From Locusta migratoria (Eukaryota > Arthropoda > Insecta > Orthoptera > Acrididae): a DNA stretch of 64,000 nucleotides. Positions 32,786 to 42,706 of the stretch are shown piece by piece. Under the pieces are notes generated by a model, which was given only the letters and a program-made list of their open reading frames with translations, was not told the origin of the DNA and made no database searches. Each line of letters opens with the position of its first letter. The first letter of the stretch is position 1. The stretch spans positions 349,393,668-349,457,667 of the forward strand of contig CM048744.1 in the NCBI GenBank assembly GCA_026315105.1. The letters run 5' to 3'. Both the position numbers and the translations under genes were made by a program.

Positions 32786-32971
32786 CACCACCTAGAGACA
32801 AGGCCTTACAACAGGCCTTACGTCACAGTGACCAGGCCGCGGCCGCCAGCTGAATGGCTCGTCAGTAGGGCACGCCCACTGCCTCGTAGCGGGCAGCCAG
32901 TAAGCTGGCGGCCGCGGCCTGGTCACTGTGACGTAACACGGCCTGTTGTAAGGCCTTGTCTCTAGGTGGTG
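32786..32971. mobile_element. GC-rich hairpin element, 186 bp
   Basis: The left arm 32786-32851 and right arm 32903-32971 are inverse copies with only a small gap (CACCACCTAGAGACAAGGCC, TTACGTCACAGTGACC, GGCCGCGGCCGCCAGCT). The loop is about 50 bases. It is strikingly GC-rich compared with its surroundings. It immediately follows a SINE. Confidence 0.88.
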
Positions 32972-33094
32972 CTGGGCAAACAGGCCAATTGTCTCAAAGG
33001 TGATTGAAATCGTATGCTGTTATAAAATGCGTACAAAGACGGTGTCCAATATATTGGACGCCATGACTGAAATGGTTAAACCAACTTATCCTAT

Positions 33095-33215
33095 GGACGA
33101 CAAACACACACAGACACACACACACATCCCCATGCTCGATCGAGGACTCGAACCTCCGGCGGGGGCGATCGCGCACCGCAACATGAAGCTCCACAACGCA
33201 CGGCCGATCGCGGGC
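33095..33215 (-). mobile_element. SINE-1b fragment with (CA)n
   Basis: A CA-rich stretch, then CCATGCTCGATCGAGGACTC and a B box in inverse (CGAGGACTCGAACCTCC). The tail is replaced by unrelated sequence at about 33095. Confidence 0.65.
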
Positions 33216-33276
33216 GGCGCAGTCTCATTCTCCGTACTCTCTCCCGTGGACGCTTTCTGTTTCCAAAGTTTCAAAA

Positions 33277-33440
33277 AGTGTTCAAGTGTTTGTAAATCTA
33301 TTGGACCAAACTACTTGGTCACCAGTCCGTAGCTTACAAACTACTTAAACTAAGGTAAACTAAACTAATACACACTCACACCCATGATCCATCGAGGACT
33401 CAAACCTCCGACGGCGAGCAACCGCGCGCTCCACAGTGTA
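33277..33440 (-). mobile_element. SINE-1b, head-truncated
   Basis: The inverse of the tail (GTTTGTAAATCTATTGGACC) through GAGGACTCAAACCTCC and GCGCGCTCCACAGTG. The A-box part is lost near 33440. Confidence 0.8.
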
Positions 33441-33525
33441 GTGGGACGGATTATCGTCTGCGCTACATATCTCATGTCAGCTCAGTTTGTGCAGGATATC
33501 TTGCTTATATTTGTGTTCTTAGATT

Positions 33526-33845
33526 GCGCCTCGGTTGCACAGTGGTAGAGTGCCAGAGTACAAATCCAAAGGTCGCGGGTTCGATCCCCGCCAGGTCCTA
33601 GGATTTTTATATGTAACTTTCCACTTCTTTCACCTCTGGCGGTATTGCTCATGTGAAAAATACCGAGTAGCACCGTGGTTCGGAACCCACGTTAAATTGT
33701 AGGTCCCCCTATAACTGGCTGGGTAAGTCAGTTCGAAGGTCGGAGGTAGGCAACGGCATACCACCTCCAAACAGGACCATGCCTAGTAAAGCACTGTGGT
33801 GTTCAAACCAATCTTCGGATTGTTGACTGCTTTTCCTTTTTTTTA
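33526..33845 (+). mobile_element. SINE-2, best-kept copy
   Basis: The tRNA-like head has an A box (GGTTGCACAGTGGTAGAGTG) and B box (GCGGGTTCGATCCCCGCC), followed by a family-specific body (GTGAAAAATACCGAG, AGTTCGAAGGTCGGAGG, CTTCGGATTGTTGACTGC). An inverted copy is at 46268-46585. Confidence 0.88.
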
Positions 33846-33849
33846 AATG

Positions 33850-34222
33850 ATTTTTATGTAAATGTTTAATGTTATATGATTCTTAAAGAAGTTTTTTGTA
33901 TGTTTCATGTGCTGTGAGGCGATTCAACCTACGAGGACAACACCTTCGACGCCGATTCCAAGGAGTAAATATCCGGCCACATCAAGTCGCGGGTCGACGG
34001 CCACGAGGCAAGAAGATGTTGACCTCTGCGGTTGTCGTCGCAAGAGTTGACATTATTATCTAACTTTTATGTTAAAACAACAAATTTTAAAAGTCAGTTC
34101 CCTTTTGTCTATCAATGAATACACATGTAAAGTCACAGGAAGCAATAAATGTTATTGTGTTTAAACTTGACGAAAGTGTCAGAGTACATCATTTATGAAG
34201 AATTATTTTACGATAAATAATA
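33850..34222. other. No gene seen
   Basis: Anonymous, with a somewhat GC-richer patch at 33910-34050; no frame or repeat recognised. Confidence 0.5.
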
Positions 34223-34321
34223 CGATGCGCGTCCAGAAAGTCAGTTCCGGTTGGTAATAAAATGAAATTGTACACAGATACAGAAGAAATTTTTATTGCA
34301 CAAAATTCTACAACTCTTAAA

Positions 34322-34755
34322 CTACTTTTCCACATAACTGCCGAAATTTTGCAGGCATTTGTCATAGCGTGGCACCAGATTTTGTATACCTACTTCATAG
34401 AAATCTACCGCCTGTGTCTTCAACCAGTTGGAAACAGTTTCTTTCAGCTCGACGTCATTGGGGGAAGTCGATAGCGAGAGCACTAATTGTAAACTTACGG
34501 TTTTCCTGGATCTTGTCATCAATCGCGTGAACCAGTTCTTCTGTTACCAAAGGTGGACGCCCACTTCGTTCTTCATCGTGCACATCACTACGCCCGCCAT
34601 TGAAAAGTCGGACCCATCTTCTCACCATTGTCATTTGGTGCGTAAACATCGCAAATTTGCTGATAAATTTCACTTCGTTTCACTTTCCTCGCATTCAGAA
34701 ACCGAATCACCGACCTGATTTCACAGGCGGCGGAATTTTCAATCAACGCCGACAT
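34322..34755 (-). pseudogene. Mariner transposase with catalytic core deleted
   Basis: The N-terminus (ATG at 34755: MSALIENSAACEIRSVIRF) and linker (GRSDVHDEERSGRPPLVTEE, ENRKFTISALAIDFPQ) run into a C-terminal stretch in another frame (WLKTQAVDFYEVGIQNLVPR, ending YVEK at 34325). The join falls near 34455 and removes the whole DDE domain. DNA-binding domains without catalysis can in principle repress full-length relatives, but that is speculation here. Confidence 0.8.
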
Positions 34756-34889
34756 TTCAAACAAGCATAATAAAGCGTACGTAACTGACAGCGATTTCCA
34801 AATGGCGCACGTTCTTCTCATTGATAAACATCGTCTACAGCGCATGTGCGGAACTGCAATCGCAGCGCTGCAGCGAAGATAAATTGAAA

Positions 34890-35084
34890 TGTTCAAATGT
34901 TTGTTAAGCTTATGGGACTTATCTACGGGGTCATCAGTCCCTAAGCTTACAAACTACTTATCAACTACCTTATACCAAGGACGGCACAAATATCCATGCC
35001 CGAGGGGAGATTCGAACCCCCGACCGTAATGGCCGTGCAGACCGTGACTGGAGCGCCTCAGTCCCCTCGGCCACCGCGGCCGGC
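34890..35084 (-). mobile_element. SINE-1 inserted in the mariner derivative
   Basis: Minus-strand head GCCGGCCGCGGTGGCCGAGG to tail. The 14-bp TSD AAGATAAATTGAAA (34876-34889 and 35085-35098) is perfect. Confidence 0.95.
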
Positions 35085-35127
35085 AAGATAAATTGAAACG
35101 GAACTTCCTTTCTGGACGCGCCTCGTA

Positions 35128-36215
35128 TATTAATGAAACGAGGAGATGATTTAATTTAAATATTCTTCAATCTGAAGGAAGATTTTTTATGAATTTTTAT
35201 TGGTGGGAAAGTTACGTTAAGAAGACTTAGATAATTTTTTTTCTGTTAGAACCTTGGTTAATCGATCACACACATCGATTGATAATCATTGAAGAAATAT
35301 TATTTTTTATCTGTGGCTATAGCAACGACCACAAACTGAAGAATTAATTTTGACAGTCGTATCTATGAGAGAACTTAGAAATATTTTAACAAGAGTGACT
35401 ATTAAAGACTTCTTCCCTCGGTGCAAGAATCTGATTTTGAAATATTGCAACGTATAAAGATTTTACATGAACATATTTAATTTTTATTTTATTTTATTTT
35501 TATATAATTTTTATGGGCGAGTGGACACCTCAAGGATTACGAAGTCTGACACGGCCGCATTCAACCCTAATCATACAAAACGAGTGCTTTTGAAGATAAG
35601 GTTTTAGCACCCGTTCCGCCGCGCGAAGAGCTCGCTCCGCTGCAGCAGCGAGGCGCTTTAGACCGCTCGGATACTACACCGCGGCTTCCAAAGTTTACAA
35701 CTCCGTTAAAACGAGGACAGTTTGGAGCGTTGGACGAGATGAAGGAAAATTCTCAGGCGCCACTTGACATGAACCAGTTACAGACCTACCAAGGCTACTT
35801 GCGAAAGTGGAATGGGCGCTGGAGGCGGTGTATTGTGGTGGACGCACAATAAGTGAACGGTAAGCGTAGACAGATTTGGTGGACAAACTTCAAAAGAGAC
35901 TTGGTGAGTGTCTCTTTGTCTCGCGCTGGATTCAGTGACCTTGGCTGATGCTAAGTGAAGCACGCAGCGTGCGAGTTGGCGACGTGGGCGTTAATGTGGA
36001 CGTATCAGGCGCAGGCCCTGCTATCTGCCCAGGAGCCACGGCTGCGGTGGACACCACCAAATCAGCCGTGTGCCCACCGCTGTGCAACGGCCTGCATCCA
36101 AATACCATATAAACGTCAACTGCGCTGAGAAGCTCTCTATTCTGAACTCCTGATTCCTCTGAGCCCAACAAACGCCTCCCCCCTTTCAGCCTGAGACTGG
36201 AAATACAAATATTTA
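35128..36215. other. Unassigned sequence with a SINE head fragment at 35620-35690
   Basis: On the minus strand 35690-35620 reads GCCGCGGTGTAGTATCCGAG and GGTCTAAAGCGCCTCG, the head of SINE-1b only. The stretch 35700-36200 is GC-richer, with a TATA-like CATATAAACG at 36107; it could be an LTR or a promoter but I found no partner copy or gene. Overlapping short frames there are unsupported. Confidence 0.4.
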
Positions 36216-36884
36216 TTAACCCTTTCCTGCCCGACGGGACTTAAAAGTCCCGGCCCGTTTGCAGCGTCATAAAACAAAGTGGAAAATGATATATGCCTGT
36301 GTTCCTCACGGGACATTAATGGCCCTCTGATGTGTCATATGAAACTTTCGCTGGTCGAGAGTGTTCAGTATGACTGCTCACAGACAGCAGTAAGCAGCGG
36401 ACTGTTTGTGTGCACGATTTCGTCAGCGAGTTTTGCTGTAACAAGAAGATGCTGTTGTTTGTTCTCACGTTGGTAACTTCGTTTTGTATTGTTATAGCTA
36501 ATGGAACATATTATTCAAGGAATAGAGCCCTTTTCATTTATATAGCGTTCAAAACTGCGACTGGAAGTTTTTAGTGTTGACAGCGTGTCAAAGGCATTTT
36601 GTGCATGTTATTGATGTAGTTGTCTTTGTTGCTAGGTGTCACTAACAAATTGTTGTAGCTTTGTTTTATTTTGTTCACGAATTCGAAATATGAATACGGT
36701 TCAGGGATAACTACAGTTGACTATTGTTCCCTAGTTCAGATCAACATCTAAAATGGCATTTAGATATAAAAAGTTTGCTCTCTGTTTCTTGATGGTTAAT
36801 CCTTACGTTAAGAGAGATAAGCATTGTATAATGTTTCCCAGTTGCGTCTGATGGGAGCGTGTTATGGTGGTCCGTGCTGGACGG
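36216..36884 (+). mobile_element. piggyBac-like left end after TTAA
   Basis: TTAA at 36216-36219 is followed by CCCTTTCCTGCCCGACGGGA, matching the TTAA + CCCTTT-x-x-TGCC start of piggyBac elements, and by a near-palindrome (CGGGACTTAAAAGTCCCG). No right end and no transposase motif were found before the Penelope fragment, so only the end is supported. Confidence 0.45.
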
Positions 36885-37275
36885 CCTAGAAAAAAGGAGA
36901 CTCCGAGTTCGAAACCTGGCCTGCCGGGCGGTCACGTCGGAGGTTTTAGTCCTCCATCGGACGTGTGTGCCAAGATAAGAATGATTTTGAAGAAACACAA
37001 AATAAAGTGTATTTTTCGTCCACCAGCTAAGACTAGAGCACTTCTTGGCTCTGTTAAAGATGATTTAGGCTTAAGAAAGCCTGGCGTATATAAAATACCT
37101 TGTGAGTGCGGCAAAACATACATTGACCAGACTATTCGCACCGTCAGTGACATGTGTTTTGAAAGAATCAATTGAAATCAGAATAACAGATAACACTATT
37201 AATCGTGACAGTGGTTATTTTCTGAGTAAATAGTGGTATCCTGAGTTATCAGACGTAAAGAAACATCGGCATCTG
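36885..37275 (+). pseudogene. Penelope-like element: GIY-YIG endonuclease fragment
   Basis: The frame ending at 37175 reads FRPPAKTRALLGSVKDDLGL, then GVYKIPCECGKTYIDQT, where G-V-Y and Y-I-D stand for the GIY and YIG motifs, with the CEC pair typical of Penelope-like elements. After a shift, SIEIRITDN, then NRDSGYFLSK gives the conserved C-terminus to about 37275. The domain nicks target DNA for retrotransposition in the family. The reverse transcriptase is absent upstream. Confidence 0.82.
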
Positions 37276-37379
37276 CATCGAATAGCAAAGAATGACAATT
37301 TACAATGATCTATCGTTTTTGACATTACCTAACACTGTAGGCGCTACAACTTCTCTCGCGCCAGGGGTCAGCAGCTACG

Positions 37380-37580
37380 GCCGGTCGCGGTGGCCGAGCG
37401 TTCTGCGGCGCGCCAGTCACAGTCTGCACGGCCACTACGGTCGGGGGTGCGAATCCCTCCTAGGGCATGGATATTTGTGCCGTCCTTACTATTAGCTAGT
37501 TCATAAATAGTTTGTAAGTTTAGGGACTGATGACCCCGTAGTTAAGTCCCATAAGTTCTACAAACATTTGAACATTTGAA
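37380..37580 (+). mobile_element. SINE-1 inserted in the Penelope 3' region
   Basis: Head GCCGGTCGCGGTGGCCGAGC, B box, tail ending ACATTTGAACATTTGAA. Perfect 12-bp TSD TCAGCAGCTACG (37368-37379 and 37581-37592). Confidence 0.95.
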
Positions 37581-37592
37581 TCAGCAGCTACG

Positions 37593-37900
37593 AGTAAACG
37601 CACGCCCTCTCTATTTAGCGCATGCGCCTTCGTACTTTCGTTGCGTATATAGACCAGCCATTCCACAGTTTCACTCAGTCACGGCGAGAGCGGCTGAGCT
37701 TCCTCACCTGATTATGGTGGCCAGCTGGACCGCAGAAATATTGTGTTCAGATGACAGAATGCTCCGGCTGGAAACCCGTGAAGAATTTGATCAATTAATA
37801 CGCTGGGAAATTCTACATAGCCACTTTCGTATATTGCCAACAACTCTGTCATATGCACTCCATTTTGTCTGTCGGGGTTGTAGCTTTTTTGAGAAGAAAC
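37593..37900 (+). other. Probable 3' part of the Penelope-like element
   Basis: The sequence after the SINE includes CACGGCGAGAGCGGCTGAGC, CTGATTATGGTGGCCAGCTG, GACCGCAGAAATATTGTG and GAAACCCGTGAAGAATTT. I recall similar blocks near Penelope-like termini. Core words CTGA and GAAA separated by a GTGG/CCGC pair resemble a hammerhead ribozyme fragment, but the rest of the fold cannot be placed. The junction with the Gypsy element is near 37900-37925. Confidence 0.4.
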
Positions 37901-37924
37901 TAAGAGGTTGCCAGTGTCCATCTA

Positions 37925-38714
37925 CCTGTTGTTGCAAGGCTGCTCCGATGGCAACTTGGTATGTGAAAGTAGTACTGCTTCCCTTAATCTTCTTTGTAAC
38001 TCACTAAAAGCTTTATTCATTTCTGGTGTCCACTGCAGATTCCTTTGCAATTCTTGCCCGCCAGTGCACTGGTAAGTGCCTGTGTTGCTGCAGTAACTGG
38101 CAAACGACGACGGTAAAAATTTACCATGCCAAGATAACGTCTATGTTGTTTACAGTCTGTAGGTTTAGGTAGGTTGCGTAATATGTCAATCTTTGCAGGT
38201 AATGGCTGTACACCATTATCTGAGACTAAATAGTCGAGAAAAGTTACTTGGTTTTTGTGCATGTCACATTTATTTTCATTTAACTCTACACCGCATTTGT
38301 CTAGCCTCAGTCGTACCTTTTGAATATGTTTATCATGTGACTCCTCTGAAAATATCAAAATATCACCCAGGTATGAATAACAGAAAGGTAGTCCCTGGAG
38401 CACTTCATCAATGAATCTTTGCCAGGACTGAGCAGCACTTTTGAGTCCGAATGGCATAAACAAGAATTCGAAGAGCCCAAAGGGTGTAATTACCGCTATC
38501 TTTTCCACGTCAGCTGGGCCACTGGAATCTGGTTGTATGCTTTACGACAATCCAGTACTGAGAATATTTTAACTCCCGCTAGAGGGTAGGTAAACTCTCG
38601 GATGTTCGGTATGGGATACTTGTCAGGGCAGTTCTTGCATTCAACCAACGGTAATCTCCACAGGGACGCCATGTACCATCTTTCTAGCGTACTAGGTGGA
38701 GGGGTGACGCCCAA
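37925..38714 (-). pseudogene. Gypsy reverse transcriptase and start of RNase H
   Basis: The frame 38714-38496 has DKYPIPNIREFTYPLAG and FSVLDCRKAYNQIPV (palm motif with catalytic Asp). The frame 38508-38017 has FLFMPFGLKSAAQSWQRFID, then YLGDILIFS where Y-L-D-D-I is normal, so one catalytic Asp is changed to Gly, and FLDYLVSDNGVQPLP. Downstream, WTPEMNKAFSELQRRL marks the connection to RNase H. The frameshift and the changed catalytic Asp make it inactive. Confidence 0.85.
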
Positions 38715-39277
38715 GGACTGTCTGATCGTCTAATTATTCCAGCCTGGAGAATCTCTTCGAAAATTGCTTTAGTCTCTGCTAATCGCTCAGGATCTAATAT
38801 GCGGACGTGTTTTGACACTGGTGGGCCTGGTGAGGTGCGTATATAATGCACTGTATTGTGCTTGGCTATTGTAGTCTTGATGGATTCTCGCTGTGGAGAT
38901 GGTGAACCTGTGCTATTGACTACCCCTATTACAAATTCTGCCACAGTGCCTCTGGAACCTTTTACCATGCACCTTAGTGACACAGTAGTGAGGCAGTCAT
39001 TTGCCAAGTCTACAGTGAGTTCAAAATAAGACAAGAAATCTGCGCCTAATATTGGTTGTAAAATATCACCAACTACGAAATTCCACTTATAATGGGCAGG
39101 CAAACCGATATCTATTGTTAGTTCCTTATAACCATACGTGTTTATACTTGAACTGTTGACTGCTAACAATTTCAAAGGCTCCTGCTTGCACCCCTTCAAG
39201 AAGCTGTTAGATGGCAAGGTACTTACTTCCGAGCCTGTGTCTATCAGAAAGTTAAAGCCTGAGTGTCTATCCATCAC
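38684..39277 (-). pseudogene. Gypsy aspartic protease and start of RT
   Basis: FLIDTGSEVSTLP contains the catalytic D-T-G, and PILGADFLSYFELTVDL is the second conserved block. The C-terminal third (ILDPERLAETKAIFEEILQA, IIRRSDSPWASPLHLV) is the beginning of the reverse transcriptase. It cleaves the Gag-Pol precursor in intact relatives. The frame is open for 197 codons. Confidence 0.85.
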
Positions 39278-39366
39278 TTGTAACCTGTGTGATTTGGCTT
39301 ATCCTTATAGGACGTCACAGAATGGCATAAAGGAATACTATAAAGCGTGTTTCTGTGAGCCTTATC

Positions 39367-39529
39367 CAGTCACGGTCTGCACGGTCACTACGGTCGGGGG
39401 TTCGAATCCCCCTCGGGCATGGATATTTGTGCCATCCTTAGTGTTAGCTAGATCTTAAGTAGTTTGTAAGTTTAGGGACTAATGACCCCGTAATTAAGTC
39501 CCATAAGCTATACAAACATTTGAACATTT
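39367..39529 (+). mobile_element. SINE-1, head-truncated, inserted in Gypsy
   Basis: It starts at CAGTCACGGTCTGCACGG, lacking the first 35-40 bases of the family (A-box region), and ends in ACATTTGAACATT. The 12-13-bp TSD TGTGAGCCTTA(T/C)C (39354-39366 and 39530-39542) proves a true truncated insertion. Confidence 0.92.
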
Positions 39530-39542
39530 TGTGAGCCTTACC

Positions 39543-40968
39543 TTGAAAGTGCGTGTTTCTGCTTACGGCTGCCGCCTGGTTCTTCCTTCTGTAACAGCGC
39601 CGTTTGTGAGTGCCGCGGCCCGTGGCGCCTACAGCGGGCTGCCCTTTCCATTTGGGCACTCACAAGGTTTTGTGTATCTCGTTGCTCATGGGCCAAACCG
39701 CCTGTGGTACCAGCAAAAGTCGTTGGTGTGAGTATGATCTTGTTTGGTGTGTGACTGCATCTCGTTATTAGTGGACGACTGCAGTTCCAAGTTGTTAAGT
39801 CGAGTGCCCATCTTCTCCATCGTGACTTGCAGACGTCGTATCCCCTCAGCAATGTTTGGTTTTTGCCCGTAATTAGTGGCTGCGCAGTTTAATTCCTCCG
39901 ACAACGCTGATGAGTCATGATCGGTTTCCGTTGCAGGAGCGACAGCTGACGTCATGACGGGAGCTATTGTTGTCGACTGTAAGGTGGCAAAAGCTCTGTC
40001 AGCTATCTGCAGTAACGTGTCAAGAAAAAATGTTCAAATGTTTGTTAAGCCTACGGGACTTAACTACGGAGTCATCAGTCCCTAAACTTACAAACTACTT
40101 ATGAACTACTTACGAACGAGGACGGCACAAATATCCATGCCCGAGGGGGGATTCGAACCCCCGAGCGTAGTGGCCGTGCTGACCGTGACTGGAGCGCCTC
40201 AGTCACCTCGGCCACCGCAGCCGTCACGTGTCAAGAGACTGTCCTTCATATGCAATCAATGTCAGCTGAAATTGGTAGGGAAGCTGTTGCCGCCAGACGT
40301 GCAGTAATAAACCATCGGGTATTATGCTTGCGTCCGCAATAGCGCATAATGTCTCCAAAATTCAGATGGACTTTTATTCCGCGTTTTTCTTGGTACATCA
40401 CCTAGACGAGGCATCAATGTTAGCATTGAATAGGGGATCATGGAAGAATTTTATTAGAGGTACTATGCTCCAGACTGAACGCTGAAAGGCATAATCAGTC
40501 TCTAATGATGATGATGATGATGATCACCTGTGAAATTCGCTGCTCGGGTAATTTCATGCAGCTATTAATCAATGATGTTTTACGAGTGGTGTACGATGTT
40601 CGGATCGGCGGATGTAGTATCACATCGGAGGTTGCTATCTGCGAAAGTGAATTTTTCGCGGTCTTCGTTTATGTGTTGTTGGCCGAAGATATTCTCTAGT
40701 ATCGCAAACCATACGTCGGGTTGTGCTGGCGTAAACGGAGGCGCTCGTAACTGTAGTCGAGGCGTTGTTGACAATGACGCATTCGCGCGAAAACATCTTC
40801 GTCATGTTTATATGTACGTGGCGTATCCGTTATTGGCGTAGCTTGTACATTCATGGACTCAGTTTGCTATTATCGTTCGCCGTTGCGAGTTCCACAACTT
40901 TAATCTGCTGCTTTATCCGTCGTATCTCTTCGTTTGTGGCTTGCAGAATACTATTATTTTCTTCCATA
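39543..40968 (-). pseudogene. Gypsy gag region, broken
   Basis: ATG at 40968 (MEENNSILQATNEEIRRIKQ) starts a coiled-coil-like N-terminus. LQLRAPPFTPAQPDVWFAIL (near 40750) is the conserved gag block of arthropod Gypsy elements, and CWYHRRFG near 39700 is the beginning of a nucleocapsid-like knuckle. Frames are disrupted and a SINE splits the region at 40026-40225. An ATG-repeat run lies at 40505-40523. Confidence 0.7.
40026..40225 (-). mobile_element. SINE-1 inserted in Gypsy gag
   Basis: A complete minus-strand copy with an 11-bp TSD ACGTGTCAAGA (40015-40025 and 40226-40236). Confidence 0.95.
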
Positions 40969-41020
40969 TCAGTTTACTCGTCGCAAAATTGTATTGTTTC
41001 GTAATTTCATTTTGATTTTT

Positions 41021-41032
41021 TCGGGGTCACCA
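41021..41032 (-). promoter_or_regulatory. Primer-binding site of the Gypsy element
   Basis: The minus strand reads TGGTGACCCCGA a few bases after the LTR end, the standard tRNA primer-binding start (TGG) for Gypsy elements. Confidence 0.7.
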
Positions 41033-41036
41033 ATTA

Positions 41037-41329
41037 TGTAGGTAATTAATTTAACCCACATATAAATCACGAATGATACTTTTATTAATCTTCTGAACAA
41101 GAAAACAACAGAATAATTACACATAGACAGAAGGCAAAGAATTAAAAAAAAATCAAACGACCGCTGCACTTTCAAAGAGTAAACAGGGTGCACTTCACTT
41201 GCTACTTTAATGTTCCCATAGTCTACTTTCTATGACAGACAAATGAAACTCCACAAAAAATGCAAGATTTTCTGCTGTCCGGTTTTGAAATGGAATGGCC
41301 CTTACAGGTAATGTTGTAAATTTGTTACA
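41037..41329 (-). repeat. Gypsy LTR (5' LTR), approximate ends
   Basis: On the minus strand it begins TGTAACAAATTTAC and ends TAATTACCTACA, giving TG...CA ends, and carries AATAAAAG (polyadenylation signal) near 41080. The outer boundary is a guess because no second LTR is present. Confidence 0.55.
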
Positions 41330-41514
41330 TGTTGGTTCATAATGGCGGCATGGCTCAAAACTGGTGTCCAACACCGTAAGTCAGGTTAGTTGCTGGCAGC
41401 ATGTATGGTGACCCTACGAATGAACGCTTTTTGCTGTCTGGAACGCAACTGAAACTATTCATGTTAAGGTATGATTCCATTACATGGAATGATGTGATCA
41501 ACGGCCGCAAAATA

Positions 41515-41926
41515 ATTATTAGAAACATTAAATGAAGCAGCACTGGCCGTAAAAATCTTTTGCATTCACTGTCGCAAATCCATGTCAGTTATCTTAGTAA
41601 CCATCCTCAGTGCAGATGCAGAAATTCACAAAAGATGTTACATGAATTTTGGCATCAGACATATATTTGACGTATTCCATAATACACTCTGCAGATATGT
41701 TTTTTTTTTATTTATATCTGACACAGGAAATGATAGATTGCAATATCTGGAAAGTGTATTATGGAATACGCCATATATGTGTGTAATGCCAAAATTCATG
41801 CAACATAGTTTGTGAATTTCTGCATTTGCGTGAGTATGGTTACTAAGACAACCGAAATCGATTTACAACAATAAATGCAAAAGATTTTTACGTCCAATGC
41901 TATTTCATTTAATGTTTCTAATAAAC
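41515..41926. mobile_element. Foldback element, about 410 bp
   Basis: The arms at 41515 to about 41705 and about 41735-41926 are inverted copies (TTAGAAACATTAAATGAA, GTAAAAATCTTTTGCATT, ATGAATTTTGGCAT, TATTCCATAATACACT). The loop is about 30 bases including a T run. No coding capacity. Confidence 0.85.
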
Positions 41927-42019
41927 GTTCCTGTTTTGAACAAAACTTGTCAGTTTATGGAAGTTTTGCCATTTCCAAGACTCTTTGTATTCACTAAGAG
42001 GTCTGCGTGGATAAGAAAA

Positions 42020-42110
42020 GTGTTATCCGCATCCACACCACATCCTCAAGGCCCATATCCGTGTCACTTTATCCGCATCCGCAAGTTCGTTATTCGCATC
42101 CGCAGATATT
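42020..42110. repeat. ATCCGC-rich degenerate tandem cluster
   Basis: TTATCCGCATCCACACC, TTTATCCGCATCCGCAAG and TTCGCATCCGCAGATA within 90 bases. A sister cluster lies at 43515-43630. Confidence 0.6.
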
Positions 42111-42111
42111 A

Positions 42112-42706
42112 AAGTTTTGAATGGGTATTAGTAATAGATAGCAGTATTTAAAACCTTGGTATGTAATGCTATAAGTATTGTTAGAGTGTCATTTCTGCGA
42201 CTACTTAACTACTTTTGACTTCTCGAATCAAGGTAATTGTACCATACTAGCTCCAAAACAGATTATTCCAAACAGGAAAACATTGGCGCTCCGGACACAC
42301 ACAGTAGTGCTTCGGAGCCCGTGCGGTCGGAGCACTACGTCAACTGTTTAATACAGGCATCTTCTTAAATTTAAGTGCTTAAAACTGATCGGTATAGAGG
42401 AGATTTTACTCTGTTTTCAATCAAAAAAGAAACGCTTCTTTCGGAGTTTTACCAAAGAAACACGTTATTTACCCATATTAACGCACAAGAGGTGACACAA
42501 AGCAAAGAAAAGCATGGCATTTCAAGTATTAAAACTGTCGTCTACTTCTAATTGATAACTGTCAGTAAAAAGAGACAATGTGGGCTGCAGGTACAATGTA
42601 ACATTATGCACCTTCCTAAATACGTTACTTTCACTGTACACTGTATCTGATTATGAAAGTTGTTATAAACTGCTATTGTCATTGTTATTGCTTCCGTCAC
42701 TATTTA
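42112..42706. other. No gene seen
   Basis: Anonymous sequence between the ATCCGC cluster and a Helitron-like end. Confidence 0.45.

Larger units (their letters stand above)
34223..35125 (-). mobile_element. Mariner deletion derivative, TA-flanked
   Basis: The inverted repeats start CGATGCGCGTCCAGAAAG on the left and CGAGGCGCGTCCAGAAAG on the right (inward), with TA on both sides (34221-34222, 35126-35127). Without its SINE it is about 0.69 kb and keeps only the two ends of the transposase gene, so it is non-autonomous. Confidence 0.87.
37925..41329 (-). mobile_element. Gypsy-type LTR retrotransposon, truncated, one LTR
   Basis: On the minus strand: LTR (about 41329-41037), primer-binding site (41032-41021), gag (from 40968), protease (near 39277), reverse transcriptase (38714-38017) and the start of RNase H (to about 37925). 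The rest of pol and the 3' LTR are missing, cut off at the Penelope-derived sequence. Two SINEs are inserted (39367-39529, 40026-40225). No envelope gene is seen. Confidence 0.85.

Noticed and set aside
33540..33600. True tRNA genes in the SINE heads
   Set aside because: A and B boxes are present, but the cloverleaf is diverged and each head is joined to a repeated SINE body.
35700..36200. Promoter and first exon of a gene
   Set aside because: Only a TATA-like word and GC-richness; no splice-linked coding frame could be found.
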